Shown here piece by piece: positions 1 to 14,000 of a stretch of DNA of 64,000 bases; the stretch's first letter is position 1; each line of letters opens with the position of its first letter. The notes below the pieces were generated by a model. The model ran no database searches and was not told where the DNA came from. It saw nothing but the letters and a program-made list of their open reading frames with translations. The stretch is from Hybos culiciformis. Taxonomy: Eukaryota > Arthropoda > Insecta > Diptera > Hybotidae. The stretch spans positions 10,271,829-10,335,828 of the forward strand of contig OZ023275.1 of assembly GCA_964007475.1 (NCBI GenBank), given 5' to 3'. The position numbers and the translations under genes were made by a program.

Positions 1-3000
1 ATTTTTGCACGAGACCGACGATATAATGTTTGCGTAAAAAAAAGAGTCTTAAAAGTTAGATAATTAAAAAATAAAGGAATATACCGTATGAACAAATTAA
101 TTTCTTAAGACATAAAAAATATATTTGTTTAAATTTTTATCTAAATTCTAAATACACAGAAGAAAAAAAGTTCTACTTAAGAAAGTGCAATAAAAAAATA
201 AAATTCAAAACGTTATTATTAATTTCTGTTAATTATTATTATTATCAACTTTATGATATCACTTGATTTCTGCATGACTTCAAATATAGTTTACTATTCT
301 TATCATTATTATTATTTTTTTATTTATAAGACACTACTATGTATAATAGTTAGTATATGTATTAAAAGAACAAAGCACTTCAAAAAAAATTTTGCATACC
401 AGAAAAAAAAATTTTTTTTTTAAAACTATATAATTAAAAATTTGTAAAATTTTTATTATTGTTGCACTTCCTCCTATTTAAAATACTGATTAAATAGTAA
501 AAATATATTTATTTCTTTAATAATCATTTCTTTTATCTCATTCCTTTTTTCTTTTTGTTTATTTTTAAAATAAAGAATTCACGTATACAGCATCGTCACC
601 AAATCATTGCAATTTAAAAGAAAAGAATTCTTTCGTCATCATGTCGATATTATTCAGCTACATCTACTAGCATATATAATTGTCAGTATGAATCAGTAGA
701 AAAATAAAAGAAATTTGAAAAAAAAAAAACAATGAATTGTGACAACAATAAAATTATCGTATTTTACTTTAGAGACCAAAACAAAGTAATAAAAACCCAT
801 AATCCTTAATGTAAAAACTTATATTAAATGTAGTTTAGTTTAAATAAAATGTATGTCAAAACAATTGACATTCCTATTGAATACAAATTGGAAAATTTTA
901 TCAAAATCTTCGTAATTTTCTCTTTTCGCATCCTTTAAATTATACAAAATAATTTGTGTAATTGAAACACATAATTTTTTGTCAACTTAATTAAGTTTTT
1001 TTTTTAGATTGATATTATAAATATTTAAAAGAAAAGATAAGTTCAACATCTATGTGCGACTCCTTTCTCCATCTGCTTACTGACAAAAATATTTTTGCTG
1101 AACAAAAGTTTTAATACGTTTACTTTTTTTTTCTTAATAAATATCCTAATTCATAACTACTTGGTAAAAAAAAAAAAAAAATGAACCAGACGAGTTCGAT
1201 AGCAGTTCATTTTTAAGGGCAAACATAAAAAATATTTTTGTTTATATAAAAAATATCTTTGTGAAAAATACGCAAAATAATTACCTAAAAGTACAAAATC
1301 CAATTTAATAGTAAAATATCTGCGTAATTCGACTTTTCAAAATTAATTCAGTTCTTATTTCAAAATATTTCAGTATTTTCCTATTAATGAATTGATAAGA
1401 TTCGAACACTATGCGTATTTATTTGTACTTAGTATATCAATCAGTCAAAAAAGGTTTTCAAAACTTGTACAACTATTAACGATAGATTAACTATATTGTA
1501 TTATTGAATAGTAGCGATTATTTAGGTACCTACAGTATGTTTATTTGAAAATTAGCTTTAAAGTAATATCGGAAATGTAGCAAAAATAAAAATTTTAAAA
1601 AAGAGTCAGAAATCATTGAAAAATTATTTTACACAAATTGCTTATTTTGCATTTCAGTTTTTCTAGGTGTAATGTATTTTTTTTATTTTAATCTCATTTT
1701 TGAATATAATACTAAATGTAATCAACAAACTATGTATAGATTTCGAATTAAATAACCCCTACAATAATTAAATGCCCTTCTTAATCAATTGTGTGATAAT
1801 GAATCATCAAAGATAATTCTGATATTTGTAGATCTTTTTTTTTATATAATCAATGAAGTCAAAAGTTGTTGACTCCTTCTTCGTTTATTGATAATTTTTT
1901 ATATAATATAGATTATTAGTGATCATATAATGAATAATATGTAAATACAATGCATATACTAAATTTATTACCCACTTAGTAAATTGTTTTCTCTAAAAAA
2001 GTTGATATTTAGGTTGGGGAAGTCGTTCCCTTGCTAAAATTGATAAGAATTTTATAAAGGAAAATTGTAAATTATTATCTAAATAAAATATCACAAAAAA
2101 AAACCGAGATATTAGACACTAATTAACAATGCACAATAAAAGCCAAAAAAGATTATGAGAATTACGATCTTTGATTATTATCATTGAAAGGCCATTGAAA
2201 TTTCATTTACTTTTTGAAATACAAACATGATGGTTGAAATAAAAATACGAATCGAATAGTAAAAAATTAAGGATTGAAATACATTATGTATATCTATGAA
2301 AATGTAGAAAGTATATAATTTATAACAATGGATTTGAGTCTTTCTTACATTTCAAAAGTTGCTGTTGATAAAAATTGAGATTAAAAGGGTATTATCTCGG
2401 GTATTATGTAGAAGAAGAATTATTTCAGTAGATAAGATCTGTTTTGAAAATGGATGTTCGTTGATAAACCTAGATTCTCTCTAGTGGAACCTCAAAAAGA
2501 AAATCATTTCCTTTTATGCTACATTTGATTGCAAAAATCATAATTTGTGCCAAATCGATTTTTTTTTTTTTTTTTAATTAGGACGTCAAACAATTTTTTT
2601 TTTATAATTTTTTAATCTGTTTTATGGGTAGGTATAAGAAAATCTACTTTTATTATTTTTTTTCTTTCGTAATCCTTATCTTCAAATATAATTCTTTAAT
2701 TGTTTTTAAATTTTTATTTACTCAAAGAAAAAATTTATTTTCAATGAATTATTTTAGTGATCTTCTATTTATTAAACTAAAGCTTCCACATAGTATATAC
2801 CGAGGTATATATATACTTTATCTCTCATAATTTCAATAAATAATTTAAATTAAAAAAAAAATGTTTTTTTCTTTATTTATGCATACATAATAAAATACAC
2901 ACGTGAATATAACTATTGATGATATTTTTTATTCTATTTAGATTTCAGAACAATTTTTATTTATAAATGGAAACAAAATAAAAATGCCTCCAAGGAATGT

Positions 3001-4485
3001 GGCGTAAGCAAATCATCTGCCGGTCACATTTAAATTTAAAAAAAATACCTACATACATATATTCCAAATAATATTCGGCGTAAATTGAAAAAGAAGAACA
3101 AGGTTAAATTCTTTTAAAAAAAAACAACTAAGTTTGACTACATACAATTATATTTACTTGCATGTATTATCGAAGAAAGCTTGTGGGTCAACTACATGAC
3201 CCAATGAAGGACAGTGTTACGATTTGTTGCGTAATGTACATACAATATTTATTAAATTACTCAAATGGATAATACTCATTAGTAAACCATTCTATTATCT
3301 AAATTCGGAATAATTAAAGTCTTTGGCATAAGTGATGGGGTTAAGTAATTTTCTCAATTTCATATTAATTTGAATATATTAGATACACAGAAAAAATAAG
3401 AAAGTTATATACTTAGGTACTTACTTAATTGATTTCTAAATTTTAATTTATTGTACAAGAATATTTTGTAATCTTTAATGATAATTTTCAGATTTTTTTT
3501 TAAAGAATTTAGAAATGGCTAAGAAAAAAGGTGATTTGTTGAGACAAAAATCAATTAAATTACTACTTACTATTTGAAATTACTAACTAAAAGAAGTATT
3601 AATACATAAAACATTAATTAATCTCTTGATTTTGCTTCGATTTATATTTCACTTAAATGCATTTAATTTTAATCTAATTTATAATAATGTACTTAAGAAA
3701 ATACTTAATAAATAATAATATTCATATAATATATTATGTCCACGTGAATGTATCAATTCATATACACACATCATTTATATATAATATGCAGTTAGGCCAA
3801 AACATCAATTCGATTATAATTTTTTTTTGGACATTTTTTCATTTAAAAATATATTTATAAATTTAAATTTTAATTATCAACATTTTTCTATCCCGTGCCT
3901 AATTAACCCTGGTCAAATTATGACTAAACCAAATTATCATAAAAATTATACGTACAAAGCGAAAATAATTCTGCAAAACATAAAAATATAATAATTTTTT
4001 TAGCTAAAGTAAATAAACTTATGTAAAAATTTTCAGTTGTTTTTAGATTATTATATTTTTTGAAGAAATTTTTAGTGACGTAAAATAAATTTCGACTATC
4101 TCTGTACTTGCTATTATATATGAAGATGTCAAGATCAAAAGTATTATAAATACCTACTTCTAGATTTTATATCAAGAATTAAAATCAAATTGTAATATCA
4201 ACCAGTTTTTATTTTGATTTTAGTTTTAAAATCAAGAAATAAAATTCAAGTACTGCGCTGATAATAATAGAATAGTTGTTTACATTAACTTATGGAAACT
4301 TAACTTATCTTATGGAAACTTTTTAAAAGATTGTTAAAATTGAGTGCGAATTTGAATAAATATGACGAATAATTTTTTACAATAAATTAATAATACATTT
4401 TAATGCGTTGGGGATCGTTATGTTGTATTTAGTGTTATAGAATTTAGATCACTAAATGGAGTATTATATGCGTCAATACACATGC

Positions 4486-4590
4486 AATCATTTAGATGCA
4501 TCTGCGTAAATAATGAAAAAATTTAGATGCATCAGCGTATATAATGAAAAAATTTAGATGCATCAGCGTTAATAATGAAATCATTTAGAT
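4486..4590. repeat. Short tandem repeat, about 31-bp unit, 3.5 copies
   Basis: Units share the core atttagatgcatcagcgt followed by a variable ataatga stretch. The last unit is truncated (ttagatgtttcg). No coding frame is maintained across it. Confidence 0.7.
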
Positions 4591-4743
4591 GTTTCGTATT
4601 GAATATTACGTAATACCTAACAAACATATAATATCTCTCACAATATTTCAATACAGCCAAATACAAAAAAAAAATGAGAAAAAATGAGAAGAAAAAATAT
4701 TCTCTCTTTGCAACTACCTCTCCCCTACGCATTAAAACAGTAT

Positions 4744-4926
4744 ATTGGATATGTAAACAAAATTTGTTATACAACTCGTTCTGTATTTACACAAAAATAC
4801 ATTGACACTTGTCAATTTATATCACTCGACCTTCGGTCTCGTTGTATAAGTATTGACTCGTGTCAATGTATTTTTGTGTATACAGAACTCTTAATTAATA
4901 ACAAATTTAGTTTACATATACAATAA
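4744..4926. mobile_element. Hairpin (fold-back) MITE-like element
   Basis: About 67 bases at each end are inverted copies of each other: the left arm contains ctgtatttacacaaaaatac and the right arm gtatttttgtgtatacag. Pairing continues inwards with gaps to a small stem gacc-ttc-ggtc at 4,828-4,838, so nearly the whole element is a palindrome. No protein-coding capacity. No clear target duplication was found, so the family is unknown. Confidence 0.65.
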
Positions 4927-7900
4927 TCTACTATAACTAAGTATATTATTTTTTTGAAGTTAAAAGAATACCAGAATAATAAAATAGTTGTTTATATTAA
5001 CTTATGGAAACTTAAGTTATCTTATGGAAACTTTAAGAAAGATTGTTAAAATTGAATGCGAATTTGAATAACTATGACGAATAATTTTTACAATAAATCA
5101 ATAATACATTTAACTAAGTAGGTAAGTATACTGAATTTTTGAAGTTAAAAGAATACCAGCAGTAGCACAAATTTTTATCCTACTCGAATATTAAACCTAT
5201 CCATTATTATTTTTGAAATAGTTTGTTTCACTTTACACAACCCGGAGAAAATTAAAAGTAGATACACTTGAAATATCTTATTGAAATAAGTATACACTTG
5301 CGTAGCATTGTTAAAAATAATAATCATAATACTTGTCTATCATCGTAACATCATTGTAACTTTAAAAGACTAGCATGATAATATGTAATTTATTTATTCT
5401 AATAGGTTTGTTTTATGTTCAGAAATATATCAAAACAAAATATATTTTAAAAGAAAACATAAAAGAAATTCAAAAGAATTATTTCCGATTTGAATTTGCG
5501 TAAGATGAGATTTTCAATAACAATTTCAATCTTCAATATTTTTATTTGAAATCATTTGAAATACTTAATTAAAGTTTTTTTTACTAATTAGGTATGTTTA
5601 AAACAAAAAAAAAGTTATTTTTCATTATTCATAAAAGTATATTTATTCTCATTAGAATTGAAGAATCTTTCTAATCAATGCGGTCAGTGCGTAACACATT
5701 AAAATGACTGTCAGAGAAAACTAAAAATTGTTGTTTCCACTGTAGATACATAATATAGTATCTATACAATCTTTCTATATTGCTTATCATTTATGATCAA
5801 ATTGAATTCGTGTCTTGATTTGTTTACTTTTCAAGCTTCCCAAGTTAACGTGATTTTAATCAATTATTTTATTAAAAAATTAGAAAACATCACAATAATA
5901 TTCTTATTATATATTTTATCATTTAAAAAAATATGTTTGTATATTATATTTTTTTATTAACTATTCCATTTTTTTTTTTTAATGAATTCTATAAATAAAA
6001 TAGTATAATATTACTTTTTATTTATTTTTCAATCAGCGATGATATTCTTTTGTTAAAATCAAAAAAATTGTTGCACACTTTTAATGTTTTCTGTTTTTTT
6101 TTTTTTTTTTTTTGTATGAAAAGTTCGCTTTTTTGGCAAATATTCAAATTAAAAATTAAATAATATTATTATGATCAATTTTAATAATTTATTTTATTTT
6201 TTTTTTCTTTTCTTTCCTGGTGCAGAAATATAGTATTTATTTATTTATTCATTATTTGTTCAATTTTAATAAAATTTACGATAATTTATTTTTTGAAAAC
6301 AATCACTCGAATGATTAAAATGAGACTAATCTAAAATTAAGGAAGTTTAATTTTATTTAAAAAGGTTTTTTTTTCTTTTTGTTTTATTCTAAATCATTCC
6401 TCTAAAATAACAAATTGAGTGAAATTAGATTTAAATTTTTTTTTTTAAGCTAACAAAATACGCTCAAATTACCTACTTTAATTTTACCTGGAAATTTATA
6501 AGAAATTGCAATTTTATTCATTTAATTTTGCTTAAGGTAGGTACAGCAATTCCGTAGAAAATAATTGGGATTGTTATCAATGTTTAGACATAGATGTTTA
6601 GTATAATTCTAATTGATATAAGTAATTACATATTAATATTGTAATATCTTGTATATAAATATCGATTCAGATCACCCTGGGAATAAAAAAAAAAAGAAAA
6701 AAAAAAATGTTGTCCAATGCGTAGGTATGCTAAAACTCATATACCAAAATATAGATACTAATTTATTAATTTATATTATATTAGAACTATCGAAATATAA
6801 GGGTTAAACTCGGGATTACAACTCGGATTAAAATTAAACTAAAGTTTTTCTTATCTTAGAAACCTGAGATACTTAAAATTATTATTTAAAATTTTCTTAG
6901 AATGTAAAGAAAATTCAAAGTTTTTATGATACCAATGAAAATGGAATTGCTCATGTATTTACATACTTAACTAAAAAATTTTAATTTTTATTTATTGAGT
7001 CAACCGAAGGTTCATTGTGCCGTGAAAAATCAAGGAACATAAGATTGTGTTTATTTAATTTTGATTAAATGACATTTTTAATAAAAATATCAAATTTAAT
7101 CTACGAATTAAAATTATACCAATTTATTATTAAATTTTGTTCAAAAATAATATCGTATATATTTGTATAATTAAATAAAAACAACTTCGATTTTCAAATG
7201 TTCATATTTCATAATCTCCACTAAATTGCTTTCTTAATAAATTTTTATCATTTACGATTTACGTTATTGATGTAAAAACTGTTTGAAGATGAAAGAGAAA
7301 ACTATTATAGATTTATAGTTCAGGTTCAGACAAAAAAATCAAACAAATAGAACATTGCAACAAAGAATGAAATAAACTAACTTACAAAAAAAAAACATAA
7401 AACTTAACATTGCCTTTCCCTTGATAACTTAAACTTTAGTATCAATATTAAACAAAATAATCGAGTTGAAAAAAATTACATAATATACACAATAAAAACA
7501 ATTTAAAGTTTGTAATAGGACTTACTAAAACTTTGTAGCTCTGACTACAGATATTAATCATCATTAATAATATAAACGTAAAAAAAAATATGTTTTAGTA
7601 AGCGATTTTGATTTTATTTTTTCGCATTCTTTATTTTTTTTTTGTGGTCGAATCAAAACAAAAGCCTGGAAGTTTCCCATGGAGTTCTTATTTCCCGATC
7701 AAAGCAAAAATTCTACTACATCTTATTGTACATTATATTTAATTCTAAAATGATTAATTACTTAAGTACTTACTTGGATATTTCTCGAAAATATTTGTTA
7801 ATTAAGATATGATCAAAAATCGAAGCAGAAATGTGTTAATTAATTAATTATGAATAACATATGAAAATACCGATTTACGGATATACCTAATGAGTAAATA

Positions 7901-8539
7901 TTTTTATGCGGCATTTACGTACTTTTTACCTCCATTTACCTACAAATCAATCAATCTAATCGAAATAAATCATTCAATTCTTGTAAATATTTTTTTAAGA
8001 AAATTGACTCACACTAGAGAATTTTGGAAATTCTTATAACTACATATTACAATAACTATAACTAATAACAATAAAAAAAAATTTAATCTCTCATTTAATT
8101 TGTGTTATTGATTTCTTTGTCTGGTCCCCAACATAAAATTTTATTTTCTATTTTGTCGCATTATAAATTTATTTGAAAAACACTGAAATAGATTTCCAAC
8201 TTTTTATTAAATAAATTATTTTGCTATTGGATTACCAACTTTTCTTTTTTAAGTTAATTTGCTATTAGAAAATAAATTTCTATAAATAGTGTGCCTAATC
8301 AATTTTCTTGAAGGTGCAATATTTCTTACTTACCTTCTTACCTACAATAAACATTTTCAAAACAATTATAATAGCTAACTAACTTATTTATCATCAAATA
8401 AATTGTTTTTAAAACGGTCTGTTTGGTGGAATACCGACATAACAATTAAAAAAATATTTAACTTACTAGATAGGCACTTAAAATCTGATATCTAAGTGGG
8501 AATCGAGCATTGTCGAGTTAAATTAAAATAATTCTAATT

Positions 8540-8910
8540 AGGTACAGGTACCTACCTATAACGTGAAAAGGTAGGTACCTAGGTATACCTTACCTATCTA
8601 GCTAGATATATTTAGGTTAGATAAGTAATAGGTATTTGAAAATTGAAAATCAAAAAAATTTTATCATCTGAGTTAAACAAATTAAGAAAACTAAAATAAT
8701 TGAACCTAGCTAGGTAGGTAGGTCTAGGTACCAACAACCTATAGTCCAATTTCTATATAAACTTATGCTGCAAAAAAAATAAATTTTATTCAAAACTTTT
8801 TTTACGTCAATGCAAAGGTCGATGTTCTTAAAGGAAGGAAATAGACATAAGAAAAGTCAAAAAAGAAAAAAAAAAAAAAAACAATAAATACCTACCTACC
8901 TACCTATCAA
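8540..8910. repeat. AGGT/ACCT microsatellite-like patches
   Basis: Clusters such as aggtaggtaggt and cctacctacctacc appear at about 8,544-8,600, 8,707-8,735 and 8,889-8,907. Similar short patches occur at about 15,940-16,080. They are simple repeats, dispersed through this genome region. Confidence 0.6.
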
Positions 8911-9019
8911 CAATTAAAAAAAAAATCTATTTTTAAAATTGCTGATGCTGAATTTAATTATTATAAAAGCCAGAAAAAAAACTTATTTAAAAATTAAAAA
9001 AAAAAAACAAAAAACCAAC

Positions 9020-9114
9020 CTTCCAAGAATTTCCTTTGGCTCGTATTTAGCATAAAAACCTTTCGCAGCATCTTTGTCGGGAAGAAGATCATCTTCATCT
9101 TCTTGACCCCCCAT
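9020..9114 (-). CDS. PhKgamma: Phosphorylase kinase gamma catalytic subunit, first coding exon only
   Basis: Phosphorylase kinase gamma phosphorylates and activates glycogen phosphorylase in the cytosol. Only the first coding exon is visible: ATG at 9,114-9,112, 31 full codons, then two bases (AG) of a split Arg codon before the donor GTTGGT. The peptide has an acidic start (EDEDDLLPD), then KDAAKGFYAKYEPKEILGR, the block just before the glycine-rich ATP loop in this family; vertebrate PHKG1 and PHKG2 have closely similar FYxxYEPKEILGR or FYxKYDPKDVIGR here. The ATP loop and catalytic HRD and DFG motifs are not in the window, so the gene must continue beyond the left edge across an intron of more than 9 kb. 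It lies 2 kb downstream of Sep1 on the same strand. The assignment rests on remembered family sequence. The donor is somewhat weak. Confidence 0.8.
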
Positions 9115-9489
9115 GTTAGGTAGATAGATTTTCTTTTTACTTTTTTATTCAAATTTAATATTTTCACAATTCTCACACAATTTTTTTTTTTTTTAATTTC
9201 ACTTTTCTTCTCTTCTTTTGACGTATCGATTGCGGCGAGGAAAAAAATTAGCTGTCTACTATTTTTCTTTACCAAAAAAAAATAATAACAAAACCAGATG
9301 ATGAAAAAAATTCCTCAATGTCAAAAAAGGTTAATTAAAAAAAAAAATAAAATTTGTGAATTAAAAAAATTACAAAAAGAATCTTTTATTTATTTTTTTC
9401 TAATAATTTTTAATTTTAAGAATTATTTTTTCTACATTTTCCTTTTATTTTTTTTTTGCAAATTTTTGATTACGAAACATGGAATTAAT

Positions 9490-9545
9490 TGAAAATTCAA
9501 TGTTTGCGTTGCGTTGCGATTGCGAAGCGATTGTTGCGAGTTCAA
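9490..9545 (-). promoter_or_regulatory. Candidate promoter or 5' leader island of PhKgamma
   Basis: A short stretch of gcgttgcg / gcgattgcgaagcgattg sequence stands out as CpG-rich in an otherwise AT-rich region. It lies about 380 bases upstream of the PhKgamma ATG on the minus strand. No TATA box or initiator can be assigned with confidence; position and composition are the only support. Confidence 0.25.
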
Positions 9546-9932
9546 ATAAGCTTAAATTATTTTCCGGCTTTGACAAAAATTCTTATTTTCTTTTTAATTT
9601 TTTCTATTTATTTATTTTTTTTTTAATTTTCTAATTTTCTTCATCGGATTTATTTCTATTTTAAACGATGAATAAAAAATAACCAAATGTCCAAATCCAA
9701 TTATCAATTCTATCAAATGTCAAATTTGACTTTTTATCACAGTCACCCAAATTAAAACTTTGCCACAAACCAAAGCTCACTTTATATACATTTCGAAATA
9801 GAAATAATTTCTAATTACATACCTACAAATGGCGAGATATTATGAATTATTAAAGTAAAGTATTAGCAGCACGCAGCACATCACTTTGAAATAAAAAAAT
9901 GTAAACCTCTGTTTCTTCATATTGTCTGATTA

Positions 9933-10249
9933 GGGGCTGTACTCAAATTACGTAACGATTCTAGGTTAAGAATTTCCCTTAATTTATTATTGGGAGGCGA
10001 GGTGTTTTTGAAATTGTTACATAACCGAATTTCTTCTTTTTTATCAAAAAGTTTGCACCAAATATTTTTTCTGGATAAATTTTCATTTATTTGAATAAAA
10101 AATGTACATATTTTAAAAATATTTGAAGTGATTTAATTTTTGTTGTTACTCCTTTGGTGGTGGGGAGTTTCTAGCAATTTGTTAAGGAGATAGAGGGAAG
10201 GGTTAAAAAAAGCGACTGAATTTGAGTAACGCAATTTGTGAACAGCCTC
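9933..10249. mobile_element. MITE with 3-bp TTA target duplication (PIF/Harbinger-like)
   Basis: The element begins GGGGCTGTACTC and ends with the inverted form (GAGGCTGTTCAC when reversed). It is flanked by TTA on both sides (9,930-9,932 and 10,250-10,252). It is 317 bp with no coding capacity and is related to the copy at 16,982-17,348, sharing ends and the internal ttacgtaac and ttgttac motifs. The 3-bp T-rich duplication fits PIF/Harbinger-type elements, but the superfamily is inferred. Confidence 0.7.
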
Positions 10250-10880
10250 TTATCTCATTTCGGGTCCCATGGTCATACCAGTTTTCTACTCTTCGCTCAA
10301 AATATTTTTTGTATACACGTCATAATGAATGCAATAAGAAAAATAACACAAATATGCCCGAAAACAATAACACCCTAGTTATGTCGTAGATTTAAAAAAA
10401 ATATTGACAAGGGAGAAATAAAGGTACGGCCAAAATAAAAAGCCAAAAGGCTGTACCTATTCCTATCCTCAGTCCATTAAAAAACGACCGAAATATTCCT
10501 ACTTTTAATCATGTAGGTATACTAGTTTGAAAATATTATTCTGAAATTCATTTTTAAATATAATGACCCTCGTATTATTTGAATAAAGCAAAGGTAATGG
10601 AACTTAAGAACATCTTGAAATAATAAGACGTAGAAGTAGTAATTTTTTGATTATCAAATCAATTAAGTGCATATTTCACAACTCTTTAATCTCTTTTAAT
10701 GATCATGGAAGATTCAATGATTAAGATTAAAATTGTAAATAATCTTTATAATTTGCGATTATAGGTATTTATTTCTTAATTCTTATAAAAAGCATACAAA
10801 AATATCAATAAGAGATATCAAGATTTTTCGTTGTGTTAATATTTTCTGCCTTTACATCAAAATATCTTCTAATATGTCTA

Positions 10881-10886
10881 TTTATT
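10881..10886 (-). terminator. Candidate poly(A) signal of Sep1
   Basis: TTTATT on the plus strand is AATAAA on the minus strand. It lies about 200 bases downstream of the Sep1 stop. In DNA this AT-rich the hexamer is common, so the support is weak. Confidence 0.25.
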
Positions 10887-11089
10887 TCTTAAGTTTAAAA
10901 TAAAATTTAAATGAATTATAATTTTTAAAGGATTAAAATATTGAGAGCAATACAATAATTAGAAATAGTATAGAAAGTCTATAATTTCCATTCGTATCAA
11001 AATCTTTTTTAACTTAATTATATTAATTATATTAAATTAATTTTGAAATTTTTTAGATATTCTGCCAGCCACACAAAAAATTTAAAGCA

Positions 11090-14000
11090 CTAATTCTGCG
11101 CTTTTATTTTAGCTTGCATTTGTGCTAGCATTTGCTGCATTCTTTGTAATTCAGCTTCCTTTTCTTGCAATATTCTATCTTTATCTGGTAAAACTTCGGC
11201 AGTTTCCTTTTTCATTCCATTTTTTATTCCTTTTGCCAAACGATCTGAGCGATAGTTCTCGTAATGAACTTCTTGAGTTACTTCCTGTAAATCTTGCATG
11301 TGGGTTATCAACATGGTTCTTAATTTAATAAAATCACAATGATCTGGATTTTCGACTTCAACAACACTAAAAAAACGTAAAGAAATTAAATTAATGGCAA
11401 AATAAATAAGATATTAAAAAATTTAATTATAAAATAAATTATCGAAAAATAAATATAAATTTTTAAACAGAATATAACAGTTCCTGAATGTAATTAAATT
11501 GTGATGAATGTGTTTTAACTCACCCCCATGGATATAGTCTTCCTCGAACTTTCTTGCCCTTAACTTCCAAAAGAGTATTAGCACCACATACTGCGAAAGG
11601 AACTAGAAAACAATAAATGTTTATATAAAATATCGAAGATTTTTTCCTTTTAATTCGTTTTTTTTATACCTGCTTCCTTCAATTGTTTGACTTGTTCTTT
11701 ATAATCCTCATCTTCATCACTAATAAATAAAATACACATTAGATTCAATTAAAATAAATTCAAATAACACATACCTGTCACAATCTGGTAAAGGATAAAT
11801 TTTAATTCCATTTTGTTCGATTTCTTCTAGAATTCTACACTTCAAGCGCTGTATCTCTTTTTTTGTTAAACAATCGGCTTTTGCAATTACAGGAACTATA
11901 TTGACCTTTGAATGTAACTTTTTCATAAATTCAATATCTAATGGTTTCAACCCATGACCAAAAGGAGATATGAAATAAAAGCAACAATGAATTCGATTAT
12001 CAACAATATTTCTACGATTTAATCCGCTTTCATCTCTAAGAAAACGTTCATACTGATCATCAATATATTCCAGTATTGCACTAAAACTGTCCGAATTATC
12101 AATAGCATCACCGAAGCCTGGAGTATCGACGACAGTCAACCTAGAAAAAATATAAATAAACAAATTCCAATACGTTATTTTAAAAGTTTGTATATAATTC
12201 TATTTCCAAAATTTTTTAAGTTTTTATTTGAAATTTGATATTTTGCACTAGATTCTTATAAAATTTAAAAAATAACCTTACCTCAACTTTACGCCACGTT
12301 CTTCAATTTCGACAGTTGAAGCTTCCAACTTAACAGTTTGCTTTTGTTTTTCTATGGCGGTCGGTATTATTCTTTCTGGATATAAATCAGTTAAGAAAAG
12401 GCTATTTACCAAAGTTGATTTACCTAATCCCGATTCTCCAACAACCTTGAAAAATTAAAAAAAAAAAATATATTAAAAATTTGCATCACTTTTTACAATT
12501 GAAAAAAATTACCATTAAAGTAAATTCAAATCCCTTTTTGACTGATTTCCGATGAACTTGATTTGGTAAATTAGCAAAACCAACATAACCTGGAGTTTCA
12601 ATGCTAGAAAACTATAAAAAAAAACAATAAATTAATTTTAACTATAATATATTAAAACATTGATGAATATTAAAGGTCCGTTTAGACCTGATAAGTAAAT
12701 GGAACAAGTAAGTTGCTTTTAAAGTTTAAACGGTCCTAAACTAAACAAGCAATCGATTGAGCGCTTGAATGCTTGCCGAAAGCACTTTCTTGTGGGGTGT
12801 AAACGTTTTTAACTTTTCAAAAAATAAACTTGTTTCACGGAGTTTACTAGCTTTGCGACTACGACAGTATTCGTCTGTTAACATAATGTTAATTAAAACT
12901 CCTTATCATTTAAATTCAAACGGATAAGACTGTTTTTCATCATATATAACTTAACTTTTTTTAATTTTTTTCAAACAATGTGTGAATGGTTTATTCAGAG
13001 TATTTTTCAGAAATTATGACTCAAACAAAATCGATCAAATGCCTATTTAAATTATTTATTTGTTGATGGAATTGTAATTATTTTCAAGTTTTCGTTTGCT
13101 TTATAAAATTAAAAAAAATTTTACTTAAGTACTTTGTATTAGAATTAAGATACATTCATAAAAACTTACAATTATTTTTATTTTAGAAATAAGTAGGTAT
13201 ACGCAATAAATAATATAAATTCTTGTTTAATAGATTGTTTGTAAGTAGCAGAATTTCTAATTTTTTTTCCATTTCTATTAAATTATTCTAAGTCAAAATA
13301 TAAAAAAAACATTTGCGGTTGGTTTTGGTATTTCCTTTATTGCTTTATTTAAAAAAAATTAAAACCTCAAATATTTTCAGAAGTATATAAAAATACTAGA
13401 TGTAGATGTACTCTCATTATTCACGATAGTTCTTTACTACATTTATAGGAAAACAGGAAGTTTCTACTTTCGAAACTAAGTAAGAATATTTCATGAAAAA
13501 AATGGAGTTTAAATTAAAAATGTCATTGGTTAGTGATAAAAAGTTCTATATTAATGTTAATTCACAAGTTATGTTTTCAAAAATATTACACTGAATTGTT
13601 CTATTCCATAATCAACCTTTTTTTTTATCTTGTTATAAATTCAAACTAAATAAAAGTTAAGTTTTAATAAACTTCTATAAATTAATGTTTTTTTTTTCTT
13701 ATTTCCTAAATGAAAATTGAGAGAAGAATATTAATTTTGTTTTAGGAATTTCAAAACAATGAATAAAGTCCACTCTAATTTTTAATAAAATAATATAATG
13801 TGGGTTCCCTTTTTTTAGTTGAAAATAAAAAAGAGTTCATATGAAATTAATATGCATTTAAGTTATTTTTTTTTTTTTTTTTCATAAATATTCCACTCAC
13901 AAAAACGTCCGTTCAATCAAACTGTTTATTAATAAAACATAATTTTTATTCGAAATCATTTCGCGAAAGTTGTTCAACTTTTAGTTTTTTTTTTCTGTTT

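Larger units (their letters stand above)
4254..5162. repeat. Direct repeat pair of about 150 bp bracketing a hairpin element
   Basis: The block at about 4,254-4,405 (containing ttaacttatggaaactta and attgttaaaattga) recurs in the same orientation at about 4,972-5,120 with a few substitutions. A second, shorter block (gaagttaaaagaataccag) occurs at about 4,957 and again at about 5,141. The tandem repeat at 4,486 and the hairpin element at 4,744 lie between the two copies. This looks like local duplication or a composite repeat; I cannot name a family. Confidence 0.6.
1..9019. other. Non-coding stretch, probably first intron of PhKgamma
   Basis: I find no coding exon I can support on either strand in these 9 kb. 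The sequence is very AT-rich with many poly(A)/poly(T) runs, and its open frames are low-complexity noise. If the exon at 9,020-9,114 is the start of phosphorylase kinase gamma, this is its first intron and the kinase domain exons lie beyond the left edge. It contains a direct repeat pair, a short tandem repeat and a hairpin element (listed separately) and AGGT-type microsatellite near the right end. Confidence 0.6.

Noticed and set aside
2624..2830. 68-codon plus-strand frame
   Set aside because: Phe/Tyr/Leu-rich translation of T-rich sequence with no family resemblance.
12674..12840. Possible MITE end in Sep1 intron 1 (ggtccgtttagacc)
   Set aside because: No matching inverted end or target duplication could be found.
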